A DNA stretch of 64,000 nucleotides from Kosakonia oryziphila (lineage in GTDB: Bacteria > Pseudomonadota > Gammaproteobacteria > Enterobacterales > Enterobacteriaceae), in assembly GCF_900094795.1 (NCBI RefSeq), contig NZ_FMBC01000011.1, positions 40,288 through 104,287 of the forward strand, given 5' to 3'. Position 1 is the stretch's first letter. Each line of letters begins with the position of its first letter. The notes under the pieces were generated by a model that ran no database searches, was not told where the DNA came from, and saw only the letters and a program-made list of their open reading frames with translations. A program made the position numbers and the translations under genes. Below are positions 30,921 through 45,237 of the stretch, in pieces.

Positions 30921-32219
30921 CTAATTTTGCGCAGCGGTTCCGACAACCGTATGATTCACCACCTCATCGGCGGTCTGGTTTTTCAGCACCGTCCAAATCA
31001 CCACGGCACCCATCAGGTCAAACAGAGCCAGCACAGCGAACAGCGGGCTGAAACCAATGGTATCCGCGAGTGCGCCGACTACCAGAGCGAACAGCGTACT
31101 TGCGGTCCAGGCTGCCATACCGGTCAGACCGTTTGCTGTCGCCACTTCATTACGACCAAAAACGTCGGAAGAGAGCGTAATCAGCGCGCCGGACAGAGAC
31201 TGGTGAGCAAAACCACCGATACACAGCAGGCCGATTGCAACGTACGGACTGGTGAACAAGCCGATCATGCCTGGGCCGATCATCAGCAGCGCACCCATGG
31301 TCACTACCATTTTACGGGAAACGATCAGGTTGACACCAAACACGCGCTGGAACAGCGGCGGCAGGTAACCACCCACGATACATCCCAGGTCAGCGAACAG
31401 CATCGGCATCCAGGCGAACATGGCGATTTCTTTCAGGTTGAAACCGTACACTTTAAACATGAACAGCGGGATCCAGGCGTTGAAGGTACCCCAGGCTGGT
31501 TCCGCCAGGAAGCGCGGCAGTGCGATACCCCAGAACTGACGGGTGCCCAGAATCTGCCAGACGGACATTTTCTTGCCATTATTAGTCTGGTGCTGTGCTT
31601 CCTGACCGCTAATGATGTATTCACGTTCTTCTTCGCTCAGTTTTTTCTGGTCGCGCGGGTGTTTATAGAAGAACAACCAGGCCATGGCCCATGCGAAGCT
31701 CAGCACACCAGAGATGATAAATGCCATTTCCCAGCTATGCATCACAATTGCCCACACCACCAACGGCGGAGCGATCATGGCGCCGATAGAAGAACCAACG
31801 TTGAAGTAGCCGACGGCGATAGAGCGTTCTTTCGCAGGGAACCATTCAGACGCGGCTTTCAGGCCTGCCGGAATCATTGCCGCTTCAGCCGCACCTACCG
31901 CACCACGCGCCAGCGCCAGGCCACCCCAACTACCTGCCAGCGCGGTTGCACCGCAGAATACAGCCCAGGTAATAGCGAAGAAAGCGTAACCAATTTTGGT
32001 ACCCAAAACATCCAGCACATAGCCGGCAACAGGCTGCATAACAGTATAAGCCGCAGAATACGCTGCAATGATGTAAGAATATTGCTGGGTGGAAATGTGC
32101 AGTTCTTCCATTAATGTTGGAGCCGCGGCTGCCACTGTGTTACGTGTCAGATAGCCCAATACGGTGCCGACCGTCACCAGTGCTATCATGTACCAACGTA
32201 ATCCTTTGATTTTACGCAT
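30921..32219 (-). CDS. exuT: ExuT, hexuronate MFS transporter
   Basis: Proton symporter for galacturonate and glucuronate (ACS family of MFS). The 432 residues have 12 predicted helices, with GLRWYMIALVTVGTVLGYLTRNTVAAAAPTL at the N-terminus and GYVLDVLGTKIGYAFFAITW after helix 2. It matches E. coli ExuT in length and sequence. It is divergent from uxaC and followed by its repressor gene exuR. Confidence 0.95.
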   Translation of the reverse strand: MRKIKGLRWYMIALVTVGTVLGYLTRNTVAAAAPTLMEELHISTQQYSYIIAAYSAAYTVMQPVAGYVLDVLGTKIGYAFFAITWAVFCGATALAGSWGGLALARGAVGAAEAAMIPAGLKAASEWFPAKERSIAVGYFNVGSSIGAMIAPPLVVWAIVMHSWEMAFIISGVLSFAWAMAWLFFYKHPRDQKKLSEEEREYIISGQEAQHQTNNGKKMSVWQILGTRQFWGIALPRFLAEPAWGTFNAWIPLFMFKVYGFNLKEIAMFAWMPMLFADLGCIVGGYLPPLFQRVFGVNLIVSRKMVVTMGALLMIGPGMIGLFTSPYVAIGLLCIGGFAHQSLSGALITLSSDVFGRNEVATANGLTGMAAWTASTLFALVVGALADTIGFSPLFAVLALFDLMGAVVIWTVLKNQTADEVVNHTVVGTAAQN

Positions 32220-34097
<1,878 letters not shown>

Positions 34098-34114
34098 GGC
34101 CGTTTGAGGTTGAT

Positions 34115-35602
34115 ATGCAATACATCAAGATCCATTCGCTGGATAACGTTGCGGTAGCACTGGCGGATCTCGCCGAAGGAACGGAAGTCGTTGTCGACAA
34201 CCAGACCGTTCGGCTGCGTCAGGCACTGGTGCGTGGGCACAAGTTTGCTCTGCAAGCCATTGCTGAAGGTGAAAATGTTGTCAAGTATGGTCTGCCAATT
34301 GGTCATGCGACATCAGATATCGCGCCGGGCGAGCACATTCATTCCCATAACGCACGTACCAATCTGAGCGATCTGGACGAGTATAGTTATCAACCTGATT
34401 TTCAGGATGAAGGCGCACAAGCGGTGGATCGGAACATTCAGATCTACCGTCGCGCAAACGGTGAAGTCGGGATCCGCAACGAATTGTGGATCCTGCCGAC
34501 CGTAGGCTGTGTTAACGGCATCGCCCGCCAGATCCAGAACCGTTTCCTGAAAGAGACCCAGGATGCTGAAGGTATCGACGGTGTTTACCTGTTCAGCCAT
34601 ACCTATGGCTGTTCTCAATTAGGCGACGACCACATCAACACCCGCACCATGCTGCAAAACATGGTGCGTCACCCAAATGCAGGGGCGGTGCTGGTGATTG
34701 GTCTGGGTTGTGAGAACAACCAGGTCGAAGCTTTCCGTCAGACGCTGGGTGAGTTCGACCCGGAACGCGTTCACTTTATGATTTGCCAACACCAGGACGA
34801 CGAAGTGGAAGCCGGGCTTGAACATCTGCATGCGCTCTATCAGGCAATGCGTAACGACAAACGCGAGCCGGGTAAACTGAGCGAGCTGAAATTCGGTCTG
34901 GAATGCGGCGGCTCAGACGGCCTGTCCGGTATTACCGCGAACCCGATGCTCGGTCGTTTCTCTGATTATGTTATCGGTAACGGCGGCACAACTGTGCTGA
35001 CAGAAGTACCGGAAATGTTCGGGGCTGAGCGTATTCTGATGAGCCATTGCCGCGATGAAAGCACTTTTGAGAAGACCGTCACCATGGTGAATGACTTCAA
35101 ACAGTACTTTATCGCCCACAATCAGCCGATTTATGAGAACCCATCGCCGGGTAACAAAGCAGGCGGCATCACCACGCTGGAAGAGAAGTCCCTCGGCTGT
35201 ACGCAGAAAGCAGGGGCCAGCCAGGTAGTGGACGTGCTGCGCTACGGTGAGCGTCTGAAAACCCACGGCCTGAATCTGCTGAGTGCGCCAGGTAACGATG
35301 CCGTTGCTACCAGCGCACTGGCAGGTGCTGGCTGCCATATGGTGCTGTTCAGTACCGGTCGCGGTACGCCGTACGGCGGTTTTGTGCCGACGGTGAAAAT
35401 CGCCACCAACAGCGAACTGGCCGGGAAGAAAAAACATTGGATCGACTTCGACGCAGGTCAACTGATTCACGGCAAAGCGATGCCGCAACTGCTGAACGAG
35501 TTTGTTGATGTGATTGTTGATATCGCCAATGGTAAGCAAACCTGTAACGAGAAGAACGACTTCCGCGAGTTAGCCATTTTCAAAAGCGGCGTTACGCTCT
35601 GA
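34115..35602 (+). CDS. uxaA: UxaA, altronate dehydratase
   Basis: Iron-dependent dehydration of D-altronate to 2-keto-3-deoxygluconate. The 495 residues comprise a SAF domain (MQYIKIHSLDNVAVALADL to about 90) and a catalytic domain sharing motifs with GarD: SHTYGCSQLG, VIGLGCENNQ, GLECGGSDGLSGITANPMLG, SPGNKAGG. It follows uxaC by 17 bp. Confidence 0.96.
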   Translation: MQYIKIHSLDNVAVALADLAEGTEVVVDNQTVRLRQALVRGHKFALQAIAEGENVVKYGLPIGHATSDIAPGEHIHSHNARTNLSDLDEYSYQPDFQDEGAQAVDRNIQIYRRANGEVGIRNELWILPTVGCVNGIARQIQNRFLKETQDAEGIDGVYLFSHTYGCSQLGDDHINTRTMLQNMVRHPNAGAVLVIGLGCENNQVEAFRQTLGEFDPERVHFMICQHQDDEVEAGLEHLHALYQAMRNDKREPGKLSELKFGLECGGSDGLSGITANPMLGRFSDYVIGNGGTTVLTEVPEMFGAERILMSHCRDESTFEKTVTMVNDFKQYFIAHNQPIYENPSPGNKAGGITTLEEKSLGCTQKAGASQVVDVLRYGERLKTHGLNLLSAPGNDAVATSALAGAGCHMVLFSTGRGTPYGGFVPTVKIATNSELAGKKKHWIDFDAGQLIHGKAMPQLLNEFVDVIVDIANGKQTCNEKNDFRELAIFKSGVTL

Positions 35603-35617
35603 TTGACCTTTACCTTA

Positions 35618-35657
35618 CGCACCAGGGTCGCCAACGCAACTCTGGTGCGAATTGTTT
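35618..35657 (+). terminator. Terminator of uxaCA
   Basis: CGCACCAG...CTGGTGCG stem about 15 bp after the uxaA stop, followed by AATTGTTTTT. Confidence 0.8.
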
Positions 35658-35722
35658 TTGGTAAATACGTTAGCGCAGGCATGTTGTAACATCTTCTATT
35701 CTGGACCCGACAAGGATTTTTC

Positions 35723-36277
35723 ATGACCACGTATTGGCTTGCCCAGGGCGTTGGTGTCATTGCCTTTCTGATTGGTATTACAACCTTCATCAATCGTGAT
35801 GAGCGCCGCTTCAAAAAGCAGCTCTCTCTCTACAGCGCCATCATCGGCGTACACTTCTTTTTAATGGGCGCATTTCCTGCCGGATCGAGCGCTATGCTCA
35901 ACGCGATACGAACCCTGATCACGCTGCGCACCCGCAATGTGTGGGTGATGGTGCTGTTCATTGTGCTGACGGGCGGGCTGGGACTGGCAAAATTCCACAA
36001 TCCGATCGAGCTGTTGCCGGTGGCGGGAACGATTGTCAGTACCTGGGCGCTGTTCCGCTTTAAAGGTTTGCCAATGCGCTGTGTTATCTGGTGTTCGACC
36101 GGATGTTGGGTGATCCACAACTTCTGGCTCGGATCGATTGGCGGTACGCTGATCGAAAGCAGCTTTCTGGTGATGAACGGGCTGAACATTATTCGTTTCT
36201 GGCGCATGCAGCGGCGCGGCATTGATCCGTTTAAAGTCGAAACCGCGGTGCATGAAGAGCGTCCTGCCGCCCGCTGA
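35723..36277 (+). CDS. ygjV: YgjV, inner-membrane protein (Imp-YgjV family)
   Basis: A 184-residue polytopic membrane protein with about five hydrophobic helices, starting MTTYWLAQGVGVIAFLIGITTFINRDERRFK. It matches the E. coli YgjV family; function unknown. In E. coli sstT lies between ygjV and alx; here only 14 bp separate the convergent ygjV and alx stops, so sstT is absent from this locus. Confidence 0.92.
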   Translation: MTTYWLAQGVGVIAFLIGITTFINRDERRFKKQLSLYSAIIGVHFFLMGAFPAGSSAMLNAIRTLITLRTRNVWVMVLFIVLTGGLGLAKFHNPIELLPVAGTIVSTWALFRFKGLPMRCVIWCSTGCWVIHNFWLGSIGGTLIESSFLVMNGLNIIRFWRMQRRGIDPFKVETAVHEERPAAR

Positions 36278-36291
36278 CGGCAGGTTTGGGT

Positions 36292-37260
36292 TCATTCCGG
36301 TACTTTTTTCTTGTCGTTATGGTAGTTAACCCAGGCGTTGATCAGCAGCGTCAGCGCCAGGATCCCGCCGACCACACCCAGCGAAATAGCGATCGGGATA
36401 TGGAAGAAATCCACGATCAGCATCTTGATGCCAATAAACACCAGGATCACCGAAAGCCCGTACTTCAGCATTGAGAAGCGCTCCGCGACGCCCGCCAGCA
36501 GGAAGTACATGGCGCGCAGGCCCAGAATCGCGAACAGATTTGATGTCAGTACGATAAAGGGATCAGTGGTCACCGCAAAGATGGCCGGAATACTGTCGAC
36601 AGCGAAAATCACATCGCTCAATTCCACCAGAATCAGCACCAGTAAAAGCGGCGTGGCGAACAACAGACCCTTTTTACGCACGAAAAAATGCTCATTTTCG
36701 ATGCGATCGGTCATGCGCAAATGCCCGCGTAGCCAGCGCACCAGCGGCTTATCGCCGATCCCGGTTTCATCTTCTTTCGCCAGCGCCATCTTCACGCCAG
36801 TGAACAACAGGAAAGCGCCAAACACGTACAGTAACCATGAAAATTGCTCGATCAGCCAGCTCCCGGCGAAGATCATGACGGTACGCAGCACAATCGCGCC
36901 GAGTACGCCGTAAACCAGCACCCGTCGCTGGAGCGCAGCCGGAACCGCAAAGTAGCTGAACAGCATCAGCCAGACAAAGACGTTATCCACCGCCAGCGCT
37001 TTTTCAATCAGGTAACCGGTGAGAAATGCCAGCGCCTGCGTATCTGCCACCGCACGCCCTTCGGTTCGCGTCAGATACCACCAGAACGCGGCATTGAAGA
37101 GTAACGAGAGGCTAACCCAGACGATCGACCATACGGCCGCTTGCTTCATGGACATGGTATGCGCACCGCGTCGTCCCTGAAGCAAGAGATCGATGGCCAG
37201 CATAATCGCGACCACGACAGCGAACCCGCCCCATAACATTGGTGTGCCGACTGTATTCAT
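36292..37260 (-). CDS. alx: Alx, TerC-family membrane protein linked to Mn export
   Basis: A TerC-family integral membrane protein of 322 residues induced at alkaline pH and by manganese in E. coli. About nine helices are predicted; conserved acidic membrane motifs occur in [18 protein letters not shown] and [19 protein letters not shown]. It is preceded by a long structured leader with a yybP-ykoY riboswitch, which supports a role in manganese handling. Confidence 0.95.
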   Translation of the reverse strand: MNTVGTPMLWGGFAVVVAIMLAIDLLLQGRRGAHTMSMKQAAVWSIVWVSLSLLFNAAFWWYLTRTEGRAVADTQALAFLTGYLIEKALAVDNVFVWLMLFSYFAVPAALQRRVLVYGVLGAIVLRTVMIFAGSWLIEQFSWLLYVFGAFLLFTGVKMALAKEDETGIGDKPLVRWLRGHLRMTDRIENEHFFVRKKGLLFATPLLLVLILVELSDVIFAVDSIPAIFAVTTDPFIVLTSNLFAILGLRAMYFLLAGVAERFSMLKYGLSVILVFIGIKMLIVDFFHIPIAISLGVVGGILALTLLINAWVNYHNDKKKVPE

Positions 37261-37276
37261 AGTGAATTCCTTACCT

Positions 37277-37430
37277 AAAACAAAAAACGGCTAACGTCGA
37301 AAGACGTCAGCCGCTTGCTTTAGATGCAGGGAGTCTCGCCTTCCGGCAAGGTCTCACTTACGTCTGTGAAGACGCCCGGCGACCGGATGCGGTAACGCAT
37401 CGTAATGACGATCCACCGGCAATGAAGTTA
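37277..37430 (-). ncRNA. yybP-ykoY Mn riboswitch leader of alx (PRE/SraF) with terminator
   Basis: On the minus strand the leader contains the class signature GTGAGACCTTGCCGGAAGGC then GAGACTCCCTGCAT. A strong hairpin CGGCTGACGTC-TTTC-GACGTTAGCCG with TTTTTTGTTTT follows (37277-37313), 17 bp before the alx ATG. The hairpin is either an intrinsic terminator or part of the pH-dependent refolding described for E. coli alx. The upstream GATGCGTTACCGCATC stem (about 37387-37402) is also conserved in form. Confidence 0.88.
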
Positions 37431-37505
37431 CTCCCCTTTGCGAGTAACAAAATATGTCAGTCCATTGGTGCCGTCAATGATCCGGCTTCCCTGGTTTACG
37501 AACCT

Positions 37506-38504
37506 TTACGCAGTGAGCCCGACGCCAACATCATCTGCCGGGAATTTCACGCCGGTCTGACGGCGGATTTCCGTTTGCAGTTTGGCAGTGGTACGACTGA
37601 TGGCCAGCCCCGGATGGTTGATCTCATTCTCTTCCACCAGCCGTGCAAAGGTTTCCGCTTCATAGAGCATAGTGTTGATATGCTGTGGCTGCGTCAGTTC
37701 CTGCGTTTTACTGCCGCGCGGTACAAACGACACTTTCTGGCATTCGGAGATCTTTTCCACCACCAGCGAACCGGCTTCACCCTGGATTTCGCTTGGCAAA
37801 ACGGAGTCGCTTACTTTCGAGTGTTGCAGTGTGACGCTGAAATCGCCGTAATCCATCACCACTACACCGTGCGCATCAACGCCGCTGTCGAGCAGGCTGG
37901 CGGTGGCCTGCAAGCTGTGCGGCTCGCCCCACAGCGCTACCGCAGATGCCAGACAGTAGAAGCCGATATCCATAATCGAACCGTTAGAAAACGCCGGATT
38001 AAAAGTATTCGGATTTTCGCCATCCAGATAACGCTGGTAACGCGAAGAGTACTGGCAGTAGTTGATAAAGGCTTTTCGCATTTTGCCCACTTTTGTCAAC
38101 GACTGTTTCAGCAGGATGAAGTTCGGCAGGCTGGCAGTTTTGAAGGCTTCAAACAGTACCACCTGATTTTCCCGCGCGCAGGCAATCGCCGCTTCGACTT
38201 CCTGTAAGTTCGAAGCCAGCGGTTTTTCACAGATCACATGTTTTTTGTGGCTCAGAAACAGCCGGGTCTGCGGGAAATGAAGAGAATTAGGGCTGGCAAT
38301 GTACACCGCGTCAATGGCATCGCTTTTTGCCATCTCTTCCAGTGAGGTAAACAGATGTTCTACCGGGTAGTCGTTGGCGAACGTTTGCGCCTGTTCAAGG
38401 GTGCGGGAAAAAACGGCAGTGAGCTTATATTTGCCCGTTTCATGGGCGGCATCGACAAACTGGCGGGTGATCCAGTTTGTACCTATGACAGCGAAACGTA
38501 TCAT
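37506..38504 (-). CDS. ygjR: YgjR, Gfo/Idh/MocA-family oxidoreductase
   Basis: A 332-residue NAD(P)-binding protein beginning MIRFAVIGTNWITRQFVDAA. The dinucleotide fold is followed by VYIASPNSLHFPQ and the Gfo/Idh/MocA signature VICEKPLASNLQEVEAAI. Substrate unknown. It lies 149 bp from ygjP; ygjQ, which separates them in E. coli, is not present. Confidence 0.92.
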   Translation of the reverse strand: MIRFAVIGTNWITRQFVDAAHETGKYKLTAVFSRTLEQAQTFANDYPVEHLFTSLEEMAKSDAIDAVYIASPNSLHFPQTRLFLSHKKHVICEKPLASNLQEVEAAIACARENQVVLFEAFKTASLPNFILLKQSLTKVGKMRKAFINYCQYSSRYQRYLDGENPNTFNPAFSNGSIMDIGFYCLASAVALWGEPHSLQATASLLDSGVDAHGVVVMDYGDFSVTLQHSKVSDSVLPSEIQGEAGSLVVEKISECQKVSFVPRGSKTQELTQPQHINTMLYEAETFARLVEENEINHPGLAISRTTAKLQTEIRRQTGVKFPADDVGVGLTA

Positions 38505-38653
38505 AAGGGCGCAATTTCTCCGTAAATGGGGTCTTCGTGCACTCTACCACGTCAAAATGACAAAACCAGTGCACTGCTACGCAGAAGCACAAATGGCCTC
38601 AACCGGGAAAGAGGCGCAGCACGGCAATACGCGAAAACGCGGTTTCAAGCGCT

Positions 38654-39154
38654 TCATCGCTTCCATTTCAGTGCCAGATGCGTCAGCCATAGGCGGGTAT
38701 CAAACTCAAGCTGGTGGTATTGCGGCTCCATATGGCAGCAGAGTTGATAGAAAGCTTTGTTGTGATCCTTCTCTTTCAGATGCGCCAGCTCGTGCACCAC
38801 AATCATCCGCAGGAACGCTTCGGGCGCTTCGCGAAACACCGTCGCCACACGGATTTCCGCTTTCGCCTTTAGTTTGCCGCCCTGCACGCGGGAGACCGCC
38901 GTATGCAGGCCGAGCGCATTATTCAGCACATGAATTTTGCTGTCATACATCACTTTATTGACCGGCGCGGCATTACGCAGATATTGGTTTTTCATCTCCT
39001 GCGTGTACTGATACAGCGCCTTATCGGTGGTGATGTCATGGCTGAGCGGATAGCGTTTTTGCAACACTTCGCCCAGTCTGTTCTGCTCAATAAGCGTGGT
39101 GACCTGCGCCAGCAGGGATTCAGGATAGCCCTGAAGGTAGGTAAGCGTATTCAT
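38654..39154 (-). CDS. ygjP: YgjP, WLM/SprT-like zinc metallohydrolase
   Basis: A 166-residue DUF45 metal-dependent hydrolase with the zinc-binding HExxH motif in VVHELAHLKEKDHNKAFY, near residues 120-137. The distal histidine in CCHMEPQYH is the probable third ligand. Matches E. coli YgjP in length. Divergent from rlmG. Confidence 0.92.
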   Translation of the reverse strand: MNTLTYLQGYPESLLAQVTTLIEQNRLGEVLQKRYPLSHDITTDKALYQYTQEMKNQYLRNAAPVNKVMYDSKIHVLNNALGLHTAVSRVQGGKLKAKAEIRVATVFREAPEAFLRMIVVHELAHLKEKDHNKAFYQLCCHMEPQYHQLEFDTRLWLTHLALKWKR

Positions 39155-39224
39155 GGCGAAATGTGTTTACATCTCCGGATAATTAAGCGATAAAACGCGC
39201 GAATTTTAGCACTTCGGAGGGGCG

Positions 39225-40352
39225 ATGAGCCAGGTTGAGTTAAACGGACAATCATTTACTTTAGACCGCTTTCCTGTCGGCGTGATCGATGCGTCATTAC
39301 AGGCGTGGGACGCGGCGGACGAATATCTGCTGCAACAGGTGAATGAGGTCGAAGGCCCGGTTCTGATCTTTAACGACAGTTTCGGTGCTCTGGCCTGCGC
39401 ACTGGCGGAGCATCGCCCGGTTTGCATTAATGATTCGCACATTGCCGAATTAGCGACGCAGCATAACCTGCGCATCAATGCGATAGATGAAAGCGCCGTC
39501 ACGCTGCAAGACAGCCTTAGCCCGCTGCCGGCCAACCCGGCGCTGGTGCTGATCAAAGTTCCGAAACAACTGGCGTTGCTGGAGCAACAACTGCACGCGC
39601 TACGCGACGTGGTAACGCCACAAACGCGGATTATCGCCGGGGCGAAAGCGCACGATATTCATCGTTCGACGCTGGCGCTGTTTGAGAAAATTCTTGGTCC
39701 AACGACGACCACGCTGGCATGGAAAAAAGCGCGTTTGATCAACTGCACCTTTACTGCGCCTGCGCTCGCCAACGGTTTGCAGCTCGCTAGCTGGAAGCTG
39801 GATGGCACCGACTGGACCATTCATAATCATGCCAATGTCTTTTCGCGCAGCGGGCTGGATATTGGCGCACGCTTCTTCCTGCAACATCTGCCGGAAGGGA
39901 TAGAAGGCGAGATGGTGGATCTCGGCTGCGGCAACGGAGTGATTGGCCTGCAACTGCTGGCGCAAAACCCTGGCCGCGTGCTGTTTGCCGATGAGTCGGC
40001 AATGGCTGTGGCATCCGCGCGGCTGAATGTGGAAAGCAATCTCCCGGAAGCGAGCGCGCGCAGCGACTTTATGATCAACAACTCGCTCGCCGGGCTTGAG
40101 CCGGATCGCTTTGATGCTGTGCTCTGTAACCCACCGTTTCATCAGCAAAGCGCCATCACCGATCACATCGCCTGGCAGATGTTTAACGATGCGCGTTTTT
40201 GCCTGAAATATGGCGGCGAGCTGCGGATTGTTGGCAATCGCCACCTGGATTACTTCCGCAAGCTGAAGCGTGTATTTGGCAACTGCGAAACGATCGCGAC
40301 GAACAACAAATTCGTGATCCTAAAAGCGGTGAAAGTGCGTAAGAAGCGTTAA
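39225..40352 (+). CDS. rlmG: RlmG, 23S rRNA m2G1835 methyltransferase
   Basis: Methylates N2 of G1835 in 23S rRNA. At 375 residues it has the RsmC/RlmG tandem arrangement: a degenerate N-terminal methyltransferase domain and a catalytic C-terminal domain. The latter carries the SAM motif [18 protein letters not shown] and the catalytic NPPF tetrapeptide in [20 protein letters not shown] lies before the ATG. Confidence 0.95.
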   Translation: MSQVELNGQSFTLDRFPVGVIDASLQAWDAADEYLLQQVNEVEGPVLIFNDSFGALACALAEHRPVCINDSHIAELATQHNLRINAIDESAVTLQDSLSPLPANPALVLIKVPKQLALLEQQLHALRDVVTPQTRIIAGAKAHDIHRSTLALFEKILGPTTTTLAWKKARLINCTFTAPALANGLQLASWKLDGTDWTIHNHANVFSRSGLDIGARFFLQHLPEGIEGEMVDLGCGNGVIGLQLLAQNPGRVLFADESAMAVASARLNVESNLPEASARSDFMINNSLAGLEPDRFDAVLCNPPFHQQSAITDHIAWQMFNDARFCLKYGGELRIVGNRHLDYFRKLKRVFGNCETIATNNKFVILKAVKVRKKR

Positions 40353-40370
40353 CGGTTGAATGAACGTCGT

Positions 40371-40398
40371 GCCTGATGGCGCTTCGCTTATCAGGCAC
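40371..40398. repeat. REP element between rlmG and fadH
   Basis: GCCTGATGGCGCTTCGCTTATCAGGC is a canonical REP palindrome between convergent genes. Confidence 0.88.
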
Positions 40399-40456
40399 AC
40401 GATATTTGCCGCTGTTGCTGGCCGGAGAAAGTGAAGCCGCCCTCCGGCACTCCGCG

Positions 40457-42580
<2,124 letters not shown>

Positions 42581-42634
42581 TCAAAATAGCGACCCCACTT
42601 CCCGCAGGGAAAAGGGGCCGTGTGAGAAGGGAAG

Positions 42635-44209
42635 TCAGGCTTTTTTCGCAAGGCCGGGCGCGCGCCACATTGACGTCGTCAGCCCGCTATCGACCAGGCC
42701 TAGCTGATCGGCATAGATTTTTTGCCACTTCAGCATCATGTCGTCGTACAGTTCACGATGCGCCTGGTTTGGCATATAGGTCTGACTCCAGCGAACCAGC
42801 CGCTCGCCGGTTGCCGCCATGTCGTCATACAGCCCGGCACCGCAACCAGCCGCAATCGCGCAGCCCAGAGCGGTCGCTTCTTTCACTTCCGGTACGCGTA
42901 CCGGCAAACCGGTAACGTCGCTTAAAATCTGGCTCCACAGTGCCCCTTTTGCGCCGCCGCCGGCAAACACCAGACTGTCGAATTGCACGCCCGAGAAGCG
43001 AGATATCTGCGCAAGGTTACAGGCCGAGACGATGGCGGCGTTCTCTTCCAGCGCACGAAACAGCGTGGCTTTATTGCATTTTTCCGCATCAATGGAGAGG
43101 TTAATAAACGACGGTGCGGCGTGATACCACTGCTTAAAGTGCATCGCGTCGGAGAAGATTGGCATCACGCCCCACGAACCGGCGGGCACACGGCTGGCCA
43201 TCTCTTCCAGCAGGTTATATGCGTCGATGCCGAGACGTTCGGCGATCAGCTTCTCTTCCGCGCAGAACGCATCGCGGAACCAGCGCATGGTCAGCCCGGT
43301 AAAAAAGCTGATAGATTCCGCCTGTACCATGCCGGGAATCACATGCGGATTCACGCGAATGTTCATCTCTGGATCGGTGCGCACCTGTGGCAGATTAACC
43401 ACCTGTTGCCAGAATGTGCCGCCGAGCACCGCAGTTTGCCCGGCGCGAACTACACCAAGCCCGAGGCAGCCAAGCTGCACATCGCCGCCGCCCATCACCA
43501 CGGGCGTTCCTTCGCGTAGCCCGCACTCTTGCGCCGCCTGCTGCGTTACTTCGCCGAGCAGGCTACCGGTCTCTTTCACTGGTGACAGAAGATCCGCGCG
43601 CAGCCCGGCCATATCCAGCAGCTCGGCTCGCCAGTCGCGAGTGAACAGATCCAGCATGCCGGTAGTTCCGGCGTTGGAAGGATCAACCGCCAGCCAGCCG
43701 GAGAGGCGAGACGCCAGCCAGTCGCTGATCATGGTCATGGTAGCGGTGTCACGGTAGATATCGGGACGATGGTGCGCCAGCCACAGCAGGCGGGGCATCG
43801 CGCTGAGCGCCAACGTCTGCCCGGAAACGCTGTAGACTTCGGATTCAAAATGCCAGTCGTGGATCTCTTTGAGTTCCGCCACTTCGTGGCTGGCGCGGGA
43901 GTCGACATTGGCGCAGGCCCAGATGGCATCGCCATTGCGATCATAGAGCACAATGCCTTCACGCATTGAGCAGCAGGCGACGGACTGAATATCCGCACCG
44001 CGCAGGCCGGCGTTCTCCAGTGCCTTGTGGATGCACTGGCAGGCGAGCTGCCAGTTACTGTCGAGATCGAACTCCATTGATCCCGGAACGTTTTCGACGC
44101 TCAGATGTTTCCATTCGGCCTGGCCTGCGGCGATTTGCCGCCCGGATAAGTCGAAGATCACTGCGCGAATGCTGCCGGTTCCTGCATCTAGTGCCATCAG
44201 GTAACTCAT
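42635..44209 (-). CDS. lsrK: LsrK, autoinducer-2 kinase
   Basis: FGGY-family kinase that phosphorylates AI-2 (DPD) in the cytoplasm, trapping it. The 524-residue protein starts [20 protein letters not shown] after GAGGGGG. It contains [48 protein letters not shown] and [16 protein letters not shown], matching E. coli LsrK nearly throughout except at the extreme N-terminus. It is divergent from lsrFG. No lsrR or lsrACDB is present in the window, unlike the usual operon. Confidence 0.92.
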   Translation of the reverse strand: MSYLMALDAGTGSIRAVIFDLSGRQIAAGQAEWKHLSVENVPGSMEFDLDSNWQLACQCIHKALENAGLRGADIQSVACCSMREGIVLYDRNGDAIWACANVDSRASHEVAELKEIHDWHFESEVYSVSGQTLALSAMPRLLWLAHHRPDIYRDTATMTMISDWLASRLSGWLAVDPSNAGTTGMLDLFTRDWRAELLDMAGLRADLLSPVKETGSLLGEVTQQAAQECGLREGTPVVMGGGDVQLGCLGLGVVRAGQTAVLGGTFWQQVVNLPQVRTDPEMNIRVNPHVIPGMVQAESISFFTGLTMRWFRDAFCAEEKLIAERLGIDAYNLLEEMASRVPAGSWGVMPIFSDAMHFKQWYHAAPSFINLSIDAEKCNKATLFRALEENAAIVSACNLAQISRFSGVQFDSLVFAGGGAKGALWSQILSDVTGLPVRVPEVKEATALGCAIAAGCGAGLYDDMAATGERLVRWSQTYMPNQAHRELYDDMMLKWQKIYADQLGLVDSGLTTSMWRAPGLAKKA

Positions 44210-44349
44210 GGGATTGGCCCCCTCGACCAGCGTCAAAGATAAAACTGTGATCCTCGTATGGTCGAAAATATAGTTCAGCGCCTACGCTTTTGAACAATCT
44301 TCAATCACAAAATCAACAGTTCAATCACAGCCTCGCGCGGGAGGGAGAG
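44210..44349. promoter_or_regulatory. lsrK-lsrF divergent promoter region with possible LsrR half-sites
   Basis: A 140-bp A+T-richer gap between lsrK and lsrF. TTGAAC (44290-44295) and GTTCAA (44319-44324) form a spaced inverted repeat that resembles the TGAACA-type half-sites reported for LsrR. The repressor gene is not nearby, so assignment is tentative. Confidence 0.4.
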
Positions 44350-45237
44350 ATGGCGGACCTGGATGATCATAAAGAAGGGAAAGATTTTGGCCTTGGCACA
44401 CCACAACGGAATGTGCCCTTTACCCTGAAAGGTTGCGGCGCGCTGGACTGGGGCATGCAGTCGCGACTGGCAAGGATCTTTAACCCGAAGAGTAATCGTA
44501 CGGTAATGCTGGCCTTCGATCACGGATACTTTCAGGGGCCAACCACCGGACTTGAACGTATCGATCTCACCCTTGCGCCTCTGTTTGGTGAAACCGATGT
44601 GCTGATGTGCACGCGGGGGATCTTGCGCAGCGTGGTGCCTCCGGCCACTAACAAACCGGTAGTGCTGCGTGCTTCCGGTGGGAATTCGATGCTGACGGAG
44701 CTTTCTCATGAATGCGTCGCGGTCGCGATAGAAGATGCGCTGCGCCTGAATGTATCAGCGGTAGCGGCACAGGTGTATATCGGCAGTGAATATGAACATC
44801 AGTCAATCGGTAATGTTATCAAGCTTGTCGATGCGGGGAGCCGCTATGGTATTCCAGTGCTTGCGGTAACCGGCGTTGGCAAAGAGATGACGCGCGATGC
44901 CCGTTATTTCGCGCTCGCCAGCCGTATCGCCGCTGAAATGGGCGCGCAGTTTGTGAAAACCTATTTTGTGGAGCAGGGGTTTGAAAAAGTCACCGCCAGT
45001 TGTCCGGTGCCAATAGTGATTGCTGGCGGCAAGAAATTGCCGGAGCAGGAGGCGCTGGAGATGTGTTTCCGTGCCATTGATCAGGGCGCATCTGGCGTGG
45101 ATATGGGGCGCAACATCTTCCAGTCCAGCGCGCCATTGGCCATGCTGAAAGCGGTGAAAAAAGTGGTTCACGACAACATGAGCGCCCATGAGGCTTATCA
45201 GTTCTGGCGGGAAGAAAAACAAGGAGAAAAATCATGA
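44350..45237 (+). CDS. lsrF: LsrF, phospho-AI-2 thiolase
   Basis: LsrF transfers an acetyl group from 3-hydroxy-2,4-pentadione-5-phosphate to CoA, ending AI-2 catabolism. The 295 residues begin [14 protein letters not shown]. They show a DeoC/FbaB-type barrel: [47 protein letters not shown] (catalytic Lys) and [16 protein letters not shown] with [11 protein letters not shown]. The start was chosen at the ATG after GGGAGGGAGAG; the longer frame adds 20 residues. It overlaps lsrG by 4 bp. Confidence 0.93.
   Translation: MADLDDHKEGKDFGLGTPQRNVPFTLKGCGALDWGMQSRLARIFNPKSNRTVMLAFDHGYFQGPTTGLERIDLTLAPLFGETDVLMCTRGILRSVVPPATNKPVVLRASGGNSMLTELSHECVAVAIEDALRLNVSAVAAQVYIGSEYEHQSIGNVIKLVDAGSRYGIPVLAVTGVGKEMTRDARYFALASRIAAEMGAQFVKTYFVEQGFEKVTASCPVPIVIAGGKKLPEQEALEMCFRAIDQGASGVDMGRNIFQSSAPLAMLKAVKKVVHDNMSAHEAYQFWREEKQGEKS

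Noticed and set aside
30927..32114. 395-codon open frame opposite exuT
   Set aside because: Pure antisense shadow of a well-conserved MFS gene; composition (His/Gln/Arg rich) is that of a reverse-frame translation, with no Shine-Dalgarno.
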